Assembly (NCBI RefSeq): GCF_000691525.1
Contig: NZ_JMDW01000012.1
Coordinates: 124,001 to 188,000, forward strand
Source of the DNA: Mycolicibacterium neoaurum ATCC 25795
GTDB taxonomy: Bacteria; Actinomycetota; Actinomycetes; Mycobacteriales; Mycobacteriaceae
Length of the DNA stretch: 64,000 bases
Reading direction: 5' to 3'
The notes under the pieces were generated by a model. That model was given only the letters and a program-made list of their open reading frames with translations. It was not told the origin of the DNA and did not search any database. Below, one piece after another: positions 1 to 7,767 of the stretch (positions are counted from its first letter, which is position 1; each line of letters begins with the position of its first letter). A program made the translations under genes and the position numbers.

Positions 1-726
1 CAGTTCCTGCCGGGCACCTGGTCGCGGTACGCCTCCGACGGCAACGGTGACGGCAAGGCCGAGGTGCAGAATCTCTTCGACGCCACCCTGGCCGCGGCCC
101 GCTACCTGTGCAGCGGCGGACTGAACATGCGTGATCAGAGCCAGGTGATGACGGCGATCCTGCGTTACAACAACTCCGTGGCCTATGCCCGCAACGTGCT
201 GGGTTGGGCGGCGGCCTACGCCACCGGGGTGGTGCCGGTGGATCTGCCGCCGATCACCGGCTCGGTGCCACAGTTGCGTGACGCGAACGTCCACCTGGCA
301 ACCAACGCCGAGGGGCTCGGACCGGGCCTGCCGCTCAATGCGCTGGGATTGCCGTCGACCGATCCGATGGCCGTGATGCCGTTCTTCGATCTGGGACGGT
401 CCAACGTCGCCGACCGGTTGCCCGTGCCGCCAGGGCCGGATCAGCCTGCGGCCGTGCCGAATTGCGCGGTCTTCTGCATCGGGGAGAACAAGCCCGCCCC
501 GGCGGCGCCGTTCAACCCGTTCGCCCCGCCCCCGCCGGCGGCACCGTTCAACCCGTTCGCCCCGCCCCCGCCGGCCGCTCCGGTCAATCCGTTCGCGCCG
601 CCGCCGGTCGCGCCGCCCGCGCCGTTCAACCCGTTCGCGCCACCGCCGGCGCCTGCCCCCGTCGCGCCGGTGCTCCCGGCAGCGCTGGGTCCGGCTCCGG
701 GCCCCGCGCCCGGTCCCGCAGCCTGA
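1..726 (+). CDS. Lytic murein transglycosylase, 3' part only
   Basis: The reading frame is open from base 1 and ends at TGA 724-726, so the start lies outside the window. The visible 241 residues begin with QFLPGTW, the substrate-groove motif of SLT/MltB-type lytic transglycosylases, followed by a Ca-loop-like DGNGDGKAE segment, and residues 37-41 read RYLCS. The enzyme family cleaves peptidoglycan glycan strands with 1,6-anhydro product formation outside the membrane. After about residue 160 the protein becomes a proline-rich tail with repeated PFNPFAPPP units, probably a wall-spanning or flexible linker. The position upstream of mrp matches Rv1230c of M. tuberculosis. The catalytic glutamate should be upstream of the window and is not seen. 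Confidence 0.8.
   Translation, partial: QFLPGTWSRYASDGNGDGKAEVQNLFDATLAAARYLCSGGLNMRDQSQVMTAILRYNNSVAYARNVLGWAAAYATGVVPVDLPPITGSVPQLRDANVHLATNAEGLGPGLPLNALGLPSTDPMAVMPFFDLGRSNVADRLPVPPGPDQPAAVPNCAVFCIGENKPAPAAPFNPFAPPPPAAPFNPFAPPPPAAPVNPFAPPPVAPPAPFNPFAPPPAPAPVAPVLPAALGPAPGPAPGPAA
508..654 (+). repeat. Proline-rich coding tandem repeats
   Basis: Four imperfect units start at 508, 544, 580 and 622. Spacing is 36, 36 and 42 bp, and each unit encodes a variant of PFNPFAPPPPAA. They lie inside the transglycosylase tail. Such repeats expand and contract easily, so length may differ between strains. Confidence 0.85.
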
Positions 727-786
727 GCCACCGTCGTAACCGACCGACGACTCGGCCCGGCGGTCCGATGGTCGACGACAGCGGCC

Positions 787-792
787 TAGACT
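787..792 (+). promoter_or_regulatory. Putative -10 box of mrp (leaderless)
   Basis: TAGACT fits the TANNNT mycobacterial -10 pattern and stands 8 nt before the ATG at 801. No Shine-Dalgarno sequence precedes that ATG. This supports a leaderless transcript and the choice of 801 as the start. Confidence 0.4.
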
Positions 793-800
793 CGGTGGCA

Positions 801-1943
801 ATGTCCTCGACACATACCGACCTGGAAGCCGCGGTGCGCGCCGCGCTGAGCAAGGTCGTCGACCCCGAACTGCGCCGTCCGATCACCGAGGTCGGCATGG
901 TCAAGAGCGTCAGCATCGCCGACGACCACTCCGTCGCCGTCGAGATCTATCTGACCACCTCGGCCTGCCCGAAGAAGACCGAAATCGTGGACAAGGTCAC
1001 CGCCGCGGTGGCCGATGTGCCCGGTACCGGCACGGTCACCGTCGCCCTCGACGTGATGAACGACGAACAGCGCGCCGAGTTACGCAAGCTGCTCCGCGGC
1101 GATTCTCGCGAGCCGGTCATCCCGTTCGCCCAGCCGAACTCGCTGACCCGGGTCTACGCCGTCGCCTCCGGCAAGGGCGGTGTCGGCAAGTCCAGCGTCA
1201 CGGTGAACCTGGCCGCCGCGCTCGCCGCACGCGGGCTGCAGGTCGGTGTCCTCGACGCCGATATCTACGGCCATTCGGTGCCACGGATGATGGGCATCGT
1301 CGATCGACCCACCCAGGTCGACTCGATGATCCTGCCGCCGATCGCCCATGACGTGAAGGTCATCTCGATCGCGATGTTCACCCAGGGCAACACGCCGGTG
1401 GTGTGGCGCGGCCCGATGCTGCACCGGGCACTGCAACAGTTCCTCGCCGATGTCTACTGGGGCGATCTGGACGTCCTACTGCTCGATCTGCCGCCCGGCA
1501 CCGGTGACATCGCGATCTCGGTGTCCCAGCTGATCCCCGGCGCGGAGATCCTGGTCGTCACCACCCCGCAGTCCGCGGCCGCCGAGGTCGCCGAACGTGC
1601 CGGTGCCATCGCCCTTCAGACCCGCCAACGCATCGTCGGCGTGGTCGAGAACATGGCCGGCCTGACACTGCCGGACGGCACCGTCATGCAGGTGTTCGGT
1701 GAGGGCGGCGGCCGGCAGGTCGCCGAGTCACTCACCCGCTCGGTCGGTGCCGAGGTCCCGCTGCTGGGGCAGGTGCCGCTGGAACCCGAGCTGGTGTCCG
1801 CAGGTGATACCGGGGTGCCGCTGGTGTTGTCGGCCCCCGATTCGCCGGCAGGCAGGGAACTGCGCAAGGTCGCCGACGCGCTCGGTGCGCGCAAGCGCGG
1901 ACTGGCAGGTATGTCGCTGGGGCTGGACCCGGCCGGACGCTAG
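801..1943 (+). CDS. mrp: Mrp/ApbC-family P-loop Fe-S cluster carrier
   Basis: A 380-residue cytoplasmic ATPase thought to bind and transfer Fe-S clusters to apoproteins. The N-terminal third is a MIP18/DUF59-like domain (residues 5-85), including VDPELRRPITEVGM. The rest is the ParA/MinD-like domain with a deviant Walker A (ASGKGGVGKSS near residue 120) and Walker B DVLLLDLPPGTGD. The C-terminal CxxC seen in many Mrp proteins is not evident. The frame stays open far upstream, but that extension only reads the proline-repeat region of the previous gene in another frame. The ATG at 801 begins at the conserved domain. Equivalent to Rv1229c. The gene is convergent with tatB, 8 bp away. Confidence 0.93.
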   Translation: MSSTHTDLEAAVRAALSKVVDPELRRPITEVGMVKSVSIADDHSVAVEIYLTTSACPKKTEIVDKVTAAVADVPGTGTVTVALDVMNDEQRAELRKLLRGDSREPVIPFAQPNSLTRVYAVASGKGGVGKSSVTVNLAAALAARGLQVGVLDADIYGHSVPRMMGIVDRPTQVDSMILPPIAHDVKVISIAMFTQGNTPVVWRGPMLHRALQQFLADVYWGDLDVLLLDLPPGTGDIAISVSQLIPGAEILVVTTPQSAAAEVAERAGAIALQTRQRIVGVVENMAGLTLPDGTVMQVFGEGGGRQVAESLTRSVGAEVPLLGQVPLEPELVSAGDTGVPLVLSAPDSPAGRELRKVADALGARKRGLAGMSLGLDPAGR

Positions 1944-1951
1944 CCCGAAAC

Positions 1952-2353
1952 TCAGGTTGCGTCCGCGTCGAACCTGGTGGGTCCGGGTTCGCGCGGCGTC
2001 GGCGGGGTCTCCGGGACGGCCGGCGTGGGCGCGTCGGGAGATACCGGCTTGACCGGCTTGTCGAAATTGCCGGTCAGGAACGAGTCGTCACCATCGAGCA
2101 GATGCTTTGTCAGCGCGGCCCGCGGCGTCATACCGCGAAGCTTCTGCAACTCGCTCAACGGTTGACGCAGGTCGTCGAACTCGGGGCCGAGGTCCTCGCG
2201 CAGTTGGTTGGTGGCGCCACTGAGGTATTCACGGGCCTGGCGCACCGCGTTGGAGGTCCACCGGATCGCTCCGGGCAACCGTTCCGGGCCGAGGATGACC
2301 AGACCGGCCACCACCAGGATGAGCATCTCGCCCCAGCCGACATTGGCGAACAT
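1952..2353 (-). CDS. tatB: Twin-arginine translocase subunit TatB
   Basis: A 133-residue membrane protein of the Tat export system for folded proteins. It partners TatA and TatC, which are not in this window. The N-terminus has the short hydrophobic helix GEMLILVVAGLVILGPERLPG with the diagnostic GPERLP hinge, followed by an amphipathic helix and a long proline-rich acidic tail. The ATG at 2353 follows the htrA stop after a single base, so the two genes are very likely co-transcribed. This order matches Rv1223-Rv1224. Confidence 0.93.
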   Translation of the reverse strand: MFANVGWGEMLILVVAGLVILGPERLPGAIRWTSNAVRQAREYLSGATNQLREDLGPEFDDLRQPLSELQKLRGMTPRAALTKHLLDGDDSFLTGNFDKPVKPVSPDAPTPAVPETPPTPREPGPTRFDADAT

Positions 2354-2354
2354 C

Positions 2355-3845
2355 TCAGGCCGTGCCGTCGCCGATCGGCGTGACGGTCAACGTGACCGGA
2401 CGCCCGTCACGCAGCACCTCGACGGGGGCGGGTTCGCCGATCTTCAGCTGACGGACCGCGACGACGAACTCATCGGCGTCGGCCACCTTCCGGTTGCCGA
2501 TCTTGATCACCACATCATTCTCCAGGATGCCCGCCCGCTCGGCAGGTCCGCCGGCCTTGACGTTGGCGATCTGGGCTCCGGAGGCCAGGTCGTTGCTGAC
2601 CGAACGCGCCGTCAGGCCCAGCGACGGGTGCTCGATCTTGCCCGCCTCGATCAGCTTCTGCACGACATCCTTGACCTCGTTGACCGGAATGGCGAAGCCC
2701 AGGCCACTGGCGCTGTCGGACAACGACTTTCCTGCCGTGTTGATGCCGATGACCTCGGCGTTCATATTGATCAGCGGGCCACCGGAGTTGCCGTGGTTGA
2801 TCGAGGCGTCGGTCTGCACGCCGTCGATCACGGTATCGGTGTCCGAACCGTCGCCGGACAGCGGCAGCGGCCGGTGCAAAGCGCTGATGATGCCGCTGGT
2901 GACGGTGCTGCGCAGGCCCAGCGGCGCACCGGCGGCGATGACTTCCTCGCCGACCTGGAGCTTCTCTGAGTCACCGAGCCTGGCCACGGTCAGGTTGTCG
3001 ACGTTGTCGACCTTGAGCACCGCGAGGTCGGTCTTGGGATCCCGGCCGACGAGGTTGGCCGGCACCGACTTGCCGTCGTTGAACACGACGAACATCTTGA
3101 ACTTGGCCGGGTTCTTGGCGGCCTCGGAGATGACGTGGTTGTTGGTCACGATGTAACCGCGGCCGTCGACCACCACACCGGATCCCTGCGATCCCGACTG
3201 ATCGCTGGTGGCCTCGATGGTGACCACCGAATCGGCCACCGCGGCAGCCACCTCGGCGAGTCGGCCCGCCGGTTCTGCGGGCAGGTCGCTGGTCTCCAGG
3301 GTGACCTTGGAGGTGGTGAAGGCCTCGACCACCTCGGCGGTCTTGTTGCCGACCAGACCGCCCAGCGCGCCGATCAGCAGGGCGATCAACGCCAGGATCA
3401 CCAGCGCGACGACCGAGACCTTGCGACCGAAGAGAACGTCGCGCACTCCGAGCTTGCCCTGGGGTGCCTGCACCACCACGGGTGCGGAAGCCACCACGGC
3501 CGGTGCACCGAGGGCCGCGGCCGCGGCCGGGTCCCGCCACGGGTCGGGGGTGTCGTCCTCATCGGAGAGGTTCTCGGCCTCCAACGCACCGGCGTCGGCG
3601 GGATGGCGTTGCAGCGACTCGCCGCCGGAATACGGCCGGCCGAAGGCCTCTGCCAGCACCGGATCGGGGTTCAGGCTCTTGGGGGTGTACTCCCCCTGAT
3701 CGATGTGCTTGTCCGCACCGAGGAACGAGCCGGACACACCGGCGGGGCGACCGAAGGCACGTTGCGAGGCCGGATCCACCGGCGGACGCGACACCGGGCG
3801 CGGGGCCAACCGAGGGTTGTTACCCGATTCGTCCTTGTTGCTCAC
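2355..3845 (-). CDS. htrA: Membrane-anchored HtrA/DegP-like serine protease
   Basis: A 496-residue envelope protease. Domain order: proline-rich cytoplasmic N-terminus (1-140), one transmembrane helix (about 143-165), trypsin-like protease domain, and C-terminal PDZ domain (about 400-490). The catalytic triad is visible: His237 in NNHVIS, Asp273 in KTDLAVL, Ser354 in GNSGGPL. A GTG start at 3845 agrees with the mycobacterial family. It lies downstream of sigE and rseA in the same orientation, consistent with its role in the SigE envelope-stress circuit. In mycobacteria HtrA has been implicated in protein quality control and peptidoglycan-enzyme turnover. Confidence 0.93.
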   Translation of the reverse strand: MSNKDESGNNPRLAPRPVSRPPVDPASQRAFGRPAGVSGSFLGADKHIDQGEYTPKSLNPDPVLAEAFGRPYSGGESLQRHPADAGALEAENLSDEDDTPDPWRDPAAAAALGAPAVVASAPVVVQAPQGKLGVRDVLFGRKVSVVALVILALIALLIGALGGLVGNKTAEVVEAFTTSKVTLETSDLPAEPAGRLAEVAAAVADSVVTIEATSDQSGSQGSGVVVDGRGYIVTNNHVISEAAKNPAKFKMFVVFNDGKSVPANLVGRDPKTDLAVLKVDNVDNLTVARLGDSEKLQVGEEVIAAGAPLGLRSTVTSGIISALHRPLPLSGDGSDTDTVIDGVQTDASINHGNSGGPLINMNAEVIGINTAGKSLSDSASGLGFAIPVNEVKDVVQKLIEAGKIEHPSLGLTARSVSNDLASGAQIANVKAGGPAERAGILENDVVIKIGNRKVADADEFVVAVRQLKIGEPAPVEVLRDGRPVTLTVTPIGDGTA

Positions 3846-3915
3846 CCGTACATCACTCCCCGGTCACAGCACGCATCCGAGATGGGACGCGCGACTACTG
3901 GTCTCGATTGCAACC

Positions 3916-4311
3916 CTACCGGCGCTTACGGCGCGCCCTGGCGACGCCGTCTGCGACGCGCTGGGGGTCGTCATGGGACGGCTGCTCCGGTGCATCCCGG
4001 TCCGGGATTTGGGACAACAGGCCGAGCAGCGAGCTGGGCATCGCGATATGGCAGGAATCGCGTAATGCGGTACGAGCCTGGCGCTGGGCTTCGACCTCGT
4101 CGGCGCACATCGGGCACAGCGAGAGGTGATGACCGGCGCGCAGATGGGCCGTCATCCGCAGTTCCCCGTCGACGAAGGCGGCAATGGCCTCGGGCGAGAG
4201 ATGCTCGGTGGAGCCGAACCGGCGCGGGCCGACCGGGGCGCTGCTCTGCGACGCGAACTGGGTGGGCAGCCAGGAGAACGCGCGACGGAACACATCTCCG
4301 GGATCGGCCAT
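3916..4311 (-). CDS. rseA: Anti-sigma-E factor RseA
   Basis: A 131-residue soluble anti-sigma factor of the zinc-associated (ZAS) class. The motif HHLSLCPMC gives H-x3-C-x2-C, the metal/redox switch of this class. In M. tuberculosis RseA binds SigE, is released by oxidation, and is removed after PknB phosphorylation and ClpC1P2 proteolysis; that is family knowledge, not visible here. The frame is open further to 4389, but the start MADPGDVFRRAFSWLP at 4311 matches the family and the upstream extension is not conserved-looking. It lies 90 bp downstream of sigE and 70 bp upstream of htrA. Confidence 0.88.
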   Translation of the reverse strand: MADPGDVFRRAFSWLPTQFASQSSAPVGPRRFGSTEHLSPEAIAAFVDGELRMTAHLRAGHHLSLCPMCADEVEAQRQARTALRDSCHIAMPSSLLGLLSQIPDRDAPEQPSHDDPQRVADGVARARRKRR

Positions 4312-4401
4312 CGCCCCGCTCCTTCCGGATCGCCGCGTCGTCACACCGACAACACTCATCTGAATGTAGCGCGGCACGCCGCGGCGCACACCTACGACAG
4401 C

Positions 4402-5172
4402 TCAGGCCGATGCGCTCAGCTGGTCGGAGTTCTTGGCCAGATGCTCACGGAGAGCCTGTCGGCCACGGTGGATACGGCTGCGGACGGTGCCGAGCTTCAC
4501 CCCGAGGGTGGCACCGATCTCCTCGTACGACAGACCCTCGATATCGCAGAGCACGACGGCGGCACGGAACTCCGGCGGCAGTGAGTCCAGCGCTGCCTGC
4601 AAATCCGGGCCCAGTCGCGAATCGTGGTAGATCTGCTCGGGGTTCGGATCCTCGGCGGGCACCCGGTCATAGTCCTCGGGCAGCGCCTCCATGCGGATGC
4701 GGGTGCGGCGCCGGACCATGTCGAGGAACAAGTTGGTGGTGATGCGGTGCAACCAACCTTCGAACGTGCCGGCCTGATAGTTGTGCACCGAGCGGAAGAC
4801 CCTGATGAAGGTCTCCTGGGTCAGGTCCTCGGCGTCCTGCTGGTTGCCGGAAAGGCGGTAGGCCAGCCGGTAGACGCGGTCGGCGTGTTGGCGCACCAGC
4901 TCATCCCAGGACGGCATGGCCGCCTTGTCGCCGGTGGCGTCGAACACCGCGGTGCCGGTCAGCTCGTCGGAGGGCTCGACCCAGTCGCCGTCGGTGAACT
5001 GCTCCAGATGGGGCATCGTGACGGGGCTGGCAGCCGGGCTGCTCGTGGTGCTGGTTGAAGCGGTGATCGGATCCTCCAAATCGAGATGGCAGGCGGACGT
5101 CTGCTCGTTGCTAGGGGAAACGTGGCCGGTGTCGGCCGTATTCCGAAGTCGCAAGCTGTCGCCGTGTTCCAT
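4402..5172 (-). CDS. sigE: ECF sigma factor SigE
   Basis: A 256-residue extracytoplasmic-function sigma factor directing RNA polymerase to envelope-stress promoters. After a variable N-terminus the protein is near-identical in pattern to mycobacterial SigE: region 2 (SWDELVRQHADRVYRLAYRL through AEDLTQETFIRVFR) and region 4 (LPPEFRAAVVLCDIEGLSYEEI, then the LGVKLGTVRSRIHRG helix-turn-helix). The start is uncertain. ATG 5172 gives a length close to the 257 residues of Rv1221, but the frame is open to 5274, and M. tuberculosis is known to use several sigE starts from different promoters. The 175 bp to the divergent methyltransferase gene must hold its promoters. I could not identify a clear GGAAC/CGTT SigE-type pair there. 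Confidence 0.9.
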   Translation of the reverse strand: MEHGDSLRLRNTADTGHVSPSNEQTSACHLDLEDPITASTSTTSSPAASPVTMPHLEQFTDGDWVEPSDELTGTAVFDATGDKAAMPSWDELVRQHADRVYRLAYRLSGNQQDAEDLTQETFIRVFRSVHNYQAGTFEGWLHRITTNLFLDMVRRRTRIRMEALPEDYDRVPAEDPNPEQIYHDSRLGPDLQAALDSLPPEFRAAVVLCDIEGLSYEEIGATLGVKLGTVRSRIHRGRQALREHLAKNSDQLSASA

Positions 5173-5335
5173 GCGTAGTACGTTCTCCCGCCGGGGTGTG
5201 CCAGGCATATGAGCAAACTGAACAATTCCTGAGAAAGCAGATACCCCCGGCGCAACCAGGCAAAACGGGCACATTTTCGATGTGATCTGCGCATCGGGGG
5301 CGGGCGTGTCGGCAGGAGTCTGAGCACCGCTGCTC

Positions 5336-5341
5336 TACGCT
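5336..5341 (+). promoter_or_regulatory. Putative -10 box of the O-methyltransferase gene
   Basis: TACGCT, 6 nt before the ATG at 5348 and with no Shine-Dalgarno sequence, fits a leaderless mycobacterial promoter. Confidence 0.4.
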
Positions 5342-5347
5342 GCGGGC

Positions 5348-5989
5348 ATGGCCAGCACCGACGACGCCGCCCAGTCGATCGTCTCGCACGCGGAGGCGTC
5401 GATCACCGAGGACGCGGTCACCGCCGCGGCCCGCGAGCGCGCCGTGGACAGCGGGGCCGGCGCCGTCACCCCCGCGGTCGGTGCCCTGCTGTCGGTGCTG
5501 GCGCGGTTGACCGGAGCCAAGGCCGTTGTCGAGGTGGGCACCGGTGCGGGCGTCAGCGGGTTGTGGCTGTTGGCCGGTATGCGCGAGGACGGGGTGCTGA
5601 CCACCATCGACGTCGAGCCCGAGTACCAGCGCCTTGCCAAGCAGGCGTTCACCGAAGCGGGCGTCGGCGCCTCCCGCACGCGGCTGATCGGCGGCCGCGC
5701 CCAAGAGGTGCTGACCCGGCTGGCCGACGAGTCCTACGACCTGGTCTTCATCGACGCCGCGCCGGCCGATCAGCCCCAGTTCGTCGCCGAGGGCGTACGC
5801 CTGCTGCGCGCCGGTGGGGCGATCGTGGTGCATCGCGCGGCACTCGGCGGGCGGGCCGGTGATGCGTCGGCCAATGACGCCGAGGTCAGCGCGGTCCGCG
5901 AGGCGGCCAGGCTGATCGCCGAGGACGAGCGCTTCACCCCGGTGCTCATACCGCTCGGTGACGGACTGCTCGCCGCCGCCCGCGACTGA
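5348..5989 (+). CDS. SAM-dependent O-methyltransferase (Rv1220c-like)
   Basis: A 213-residue cytoplasmic methyltransferase of the CCoAMT/O-methyltransferase family 3. Motif I VVEVGTGAGVSGLWLL (about residues 59-74) binds S-adenosylmethionine. TTIDVEPEYQ is motif II, and DLVFIDAAPAD is the metal/SAM-proximal motif. The substrate is unknown. It is divergent from sigE, as in M. tuberculosis. The residues after the DAAPAD motif differ from metal-dependent plant enzymes, so metal dependence is uncertain. The start follows a TANNNT box, and the gene ends just before a long palindrome. Confidence 0.85.
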   Translation: MASTDDAAQSIVSHAEASITEDAVTAAARERAVDSGAGAVTPAVGALLSVLARLTGAKAVVEVGTGAGVSGLWLLAGMREDGVLTTIDVEPEYQRLAKQAFTEAGVGASRTRLIGGRAQEVLTRLADESYDLVFIDAAPADQPQFVAEGVRLLRAGGAIVVHRAALGGRAGDASANDAEVSAVREAARLIAEDERFTPVLIPLGDGLLAAARD

Positions 5990-5997
5990 CCCTTCTC

Positions 5998-6060
5998 CCG
6001 CGAGCAGACGCAGAACTGCCGAAAACCTCGCATTTTCGGCAGTTCTACGTCTGCTCGCGG
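5998..6060. repeat. Long palindromic element, copy 1 (terminator-like hairpin)
   Basis: The 5' arm 5998-6025 and the 3' arm 6033-6060 pair over 28 positions with one mismatch (6011/6047) around the 7-nt loop 6026-6032. The outer arm reads CCGCGAGCAGACG. It lies 9 bp after the methyltransferase stop. There is no U-tract. Copies with the same outer arm or the GCGAGC base motif are at 7005, 27943 and 40461, all immediately after stop codons. Confidence 0.85.
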
Positions 6061-6124
6061 TGTTATCCACAGGACGACGGAGCCCGGCCTTTGTTTGGCG
6101 CGTCACCGAGGCCAGCATCACTCC

Positions 6125-7006
6125 ATGGCCATCGAGGATGTCATCGCCGCACACGGTGGCCTGGCGACTGCCCGACAGCTGCTCGAAGCAGCGTCACACC
6201 GCGCCATCGCCAATCGGCTGCGAAAAGGGCTGATCTTTCGCGCGGCCTATGGCGTCTACTCGCTCACCCCGCCTGACACCCGAATGCGTCTGGCCGCACT
6301 GGAATTGGCTTCCGAGGCCCGGATCGTGGGCTGTTTGCACACTGCCGCCGAGTTATACGGCTTCGATACCGATCACGACCACCGCCTGCACATCCTCGAC
6401 CCCGGTGTACGCATACGGCCGACGCGTGAGCTCGCCGTTCACCAGCGGGTCGGAGCGCCCCTGCGCTCGGTCTCCGGCCGGCTGCTCACCGCGCCGGGCT
6501 GGACGACGATCGAGATTGCGCGCACCGTCCGGCGGCAACGCGCGCTCGGGGTGCTGGATGCCGCTCTGCGTTCGGGTGCCTGTGACCACACCGCGCTGTC
6601 GACGGCCCTCGAGGAGCAGCGGGGACGCCGCGGGATCGTGCAGGTCCGCGAGTTGCTTCCGCTGGCCGATGCCCGCTCCGAGTCTCCGCTGGAAAGCGAA
6701 GTTCGGTTGATCCTGCACGACGGTGGCGTACCGGCACCCGAGCTGCAGTTCGAGATCGTCGACCTCCACGGCAGGTTATGGCGCGTTGATTTCGCCTGGC
6801 CTTCCGCGCATTTGGCGGTGGAGTACGAAAGCATGGACTGGCATGTCAGTGCAGCCGCACTCCGGCACGATCGAATGAAAGTGGCACGGCTGCAGGAGTG
6901 CGGATGGACTTCGATGCCGATCGTGATCGATGACGTCCGACGCCATCCGGCAGAGCTGATCGCCCGCATCTTCGGACATCTCGATCGGGCTCGCCACGCT
7001 GGCTGA
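6125..7006 (+). CDS. AbiEi-like wHTH plus DUF559/Vsr-like nuclease-fold protein
   Basis: A 293-residue protein of a type common in actinobacteria but of unknown function. Residues 1-50 (DVIAAHGGLATARQLLEA, RKGLIFRAAYGVYSL) resemble the winged-helix domain of AbiEi-type antitoxins. The C-terminal 90 residues resemble the DUF559/Vsr-like PD-(D/E)XK fold: ESEVR, then RVDFAW with the putative metal-binding Asp, then LAVEYES with the Glu, then WHV. The usual Lys of ExK is replaced by Tyr, so catalysis is uncertain. ATG 6125 was chosen over an in-frame start at 6095 because it begins at the conserved helix. No toxin partner is adjacent. Short palindromes bracket the gene on both sides, suggesting a mobile or separately terminated unit. 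Confidence 0.7.
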   Translation: MAIEDVIAAHGGLATARQLLEAASHRAIANRLRKGLIFRAAYGVYSLTPPDTRMRLAALELASEARIVGCLHTAAELYGFDTDHDHRLHILDPGVRIRPTRELAVHQRVGAPLRSVSGRLLTAPGWTTIEIARTVRRQRALGVLDAALRSGACDHTALSTALEEQRGRRGIVQVRELLPLADARSESPLESEVRLILHDGGVPAPELQFEIVDLHGRLWRVDFAWPSAHLAVEYESMDWHVSAAALRHDRMKVARLQECGWTSMPIVIDDVRRHPAELIARIFGHLDRARHAG

Positions 7007-7059
7007 GCAGACGTAGAACTGCCGCTGAACACCGGAAATGCGCAGGTTTACGTCTGCTC
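7005..7059. repeat. Palindromic element, copy 2 (decayed inner stem)
   Basis: Arms GAGCAGACGTA (7005-7015) and its exact complement (7049-7059) enclose an inner region that still shares AACTGCCG with copy 1 but no longer pairs. It overlaps the stop codon of the nuclease-fold gene and ends just before the TetR promoter. Confidence 0.7.
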
Positions 7060-7070
7060 GCGGGCGAACC

Positions 7071-7117
7071 TTGACCACGGCCTGAACGGGCGTTTAATGT
7101 ATTGAACATGCGTTCAA
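7071..7117 (+). promoter_or_regulatory. tetR promoter with two TetR-type operator half-palindromes
   Basis: The -35 TTGACC (7071-7076) and -10 TAATGT (7095-7100) are separated by 18 bp, and transcription should begin at or near the ATG at 7108. Two copies of a 16-bp pseudo-palindrome, CTGAAC-GGGC-GTTTAA (7082-7097) and TTGAAC-ATGC-GTTCAA (7102-7117), lie exactly 20 bp apart. The first covers the spacer and part of the -10; the second covers the start codon. This arrangement fits autorepression by two dimers bound to one DNA face. Confidence 0.7.
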
Positions 7118-7767
7118 GCGAGGACCTGACCACCGCGGCCCGCATCCGCGACGCGGCGATCGAGCAGTTCGGCACGCACGGGTTCACCACCGGGGTCCGC
7201 GCCATCGCCGCCGCGGCCGGCGTCAGTCCCGGCCTGGTGATCCACCACTTCGGTTCCAAGGACGGCCTGCGCAAGGCATGCGATGACTACATCGCCGAGT
7301 ACATCCGCACCGCCAAATCCGAGTCCATCCAGTCCTCGGACCCGGCCACCTGGCTCGCCCAGATGGCCGAGATCGAGGAATACGCACCGCTGATGGTCTA
7401 CCTGGTGCGCAGCATGCAGACCGGCGGCGACCTGGCCAAGGCGTTCTGGCAGCGGATGCTCGACAACACCGAGCAGTACCTCGACGACGGGGTGCGCGCA
7501 GGCACCATCAAACCCAGTGACGACCCCAAGGCACGGGCACGATTCCTCGGCATGCTCGGCGGCGGCGGATTCCTGCTCTACCTCCAGTTACACGACAACC
7601 CCACCGATATCCGCGCGGTGCTGCGCGATTACGCCGAGGACATGGTGTTACCCGCCCTGGAGATCTACACCCGCGGCCTGCTGACCGATTCCACCATGTA
7701 TGACGCCTTCATCTCCCAACGCCGACAAGGCATCCCGTTCAGCCACCCCTCCGAAGGGAGTCAGTGA
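7108..7767 (+). CDS. TetR-family repressor of the adjacent ABC exporter (Rv1219c-like)
   Basis: A 219-residue DNA-binding regulator. The N-terminal helix-turn-helix spans about residues 10-50 (RIRDAAIEQFGTHGF, VRAIAAAAGVSPGLVIHHFGSKDGL), followed by a ligand-binding helical domain. Rv1219c, the counterpart next to Rv1218c-Rv1217c, is reported to repress that exporter. The ATG at 7108 is inside an operator palindrome and 7 nt after the -10 box, so the mRNA is probably leaderless. Its TGA overlaps the ATG of the ATPase gene by one base, indicating one operon. Confidence 0.9.
   Translation: MRSSEDLTTAARIRDAAIEQFGTHGFTTGVRAIAAAAGVSPGLVIHHFGSKDGLRKACDDYIAEYIRTAKSESIQSSDPATWLAQMAEIEEYAPLMVYLVRSMQTGGDLAKAFWQRMLDNTEQYLDDGVRAGTIKPSDDPKARARFLGMLGGGGFLLYLQLHDNPTDIRAVLRDYAEDMVLPALEIYTRGLLTDSTMYDAFISQRRQGIPFSHPSEGSQ

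Noticed and set aside
508..654. CRISPR-like regular repeats near the left edge
   Set aside because: The units are coding, adjacent without spacers and encode a proline-rich tail.
462..800. N-terminal extension of mrp across the proline repeats
   Set aside because: It is an alternative frame of the proline-rich tail; conserved sequence begins at ATG 801 behind a TANNNT box.
4312..4389. Longer RseA start
   Set aside because: The added 26 residues show no anti-sigma-like conservation and the family begins MADPG.
5173..5335. SigE-type autoregulatory promoter before sigE
   Set aside because: A GGAATT element is present on the minus strand but no CGTT lies at the needed 16-18 bp spacing.
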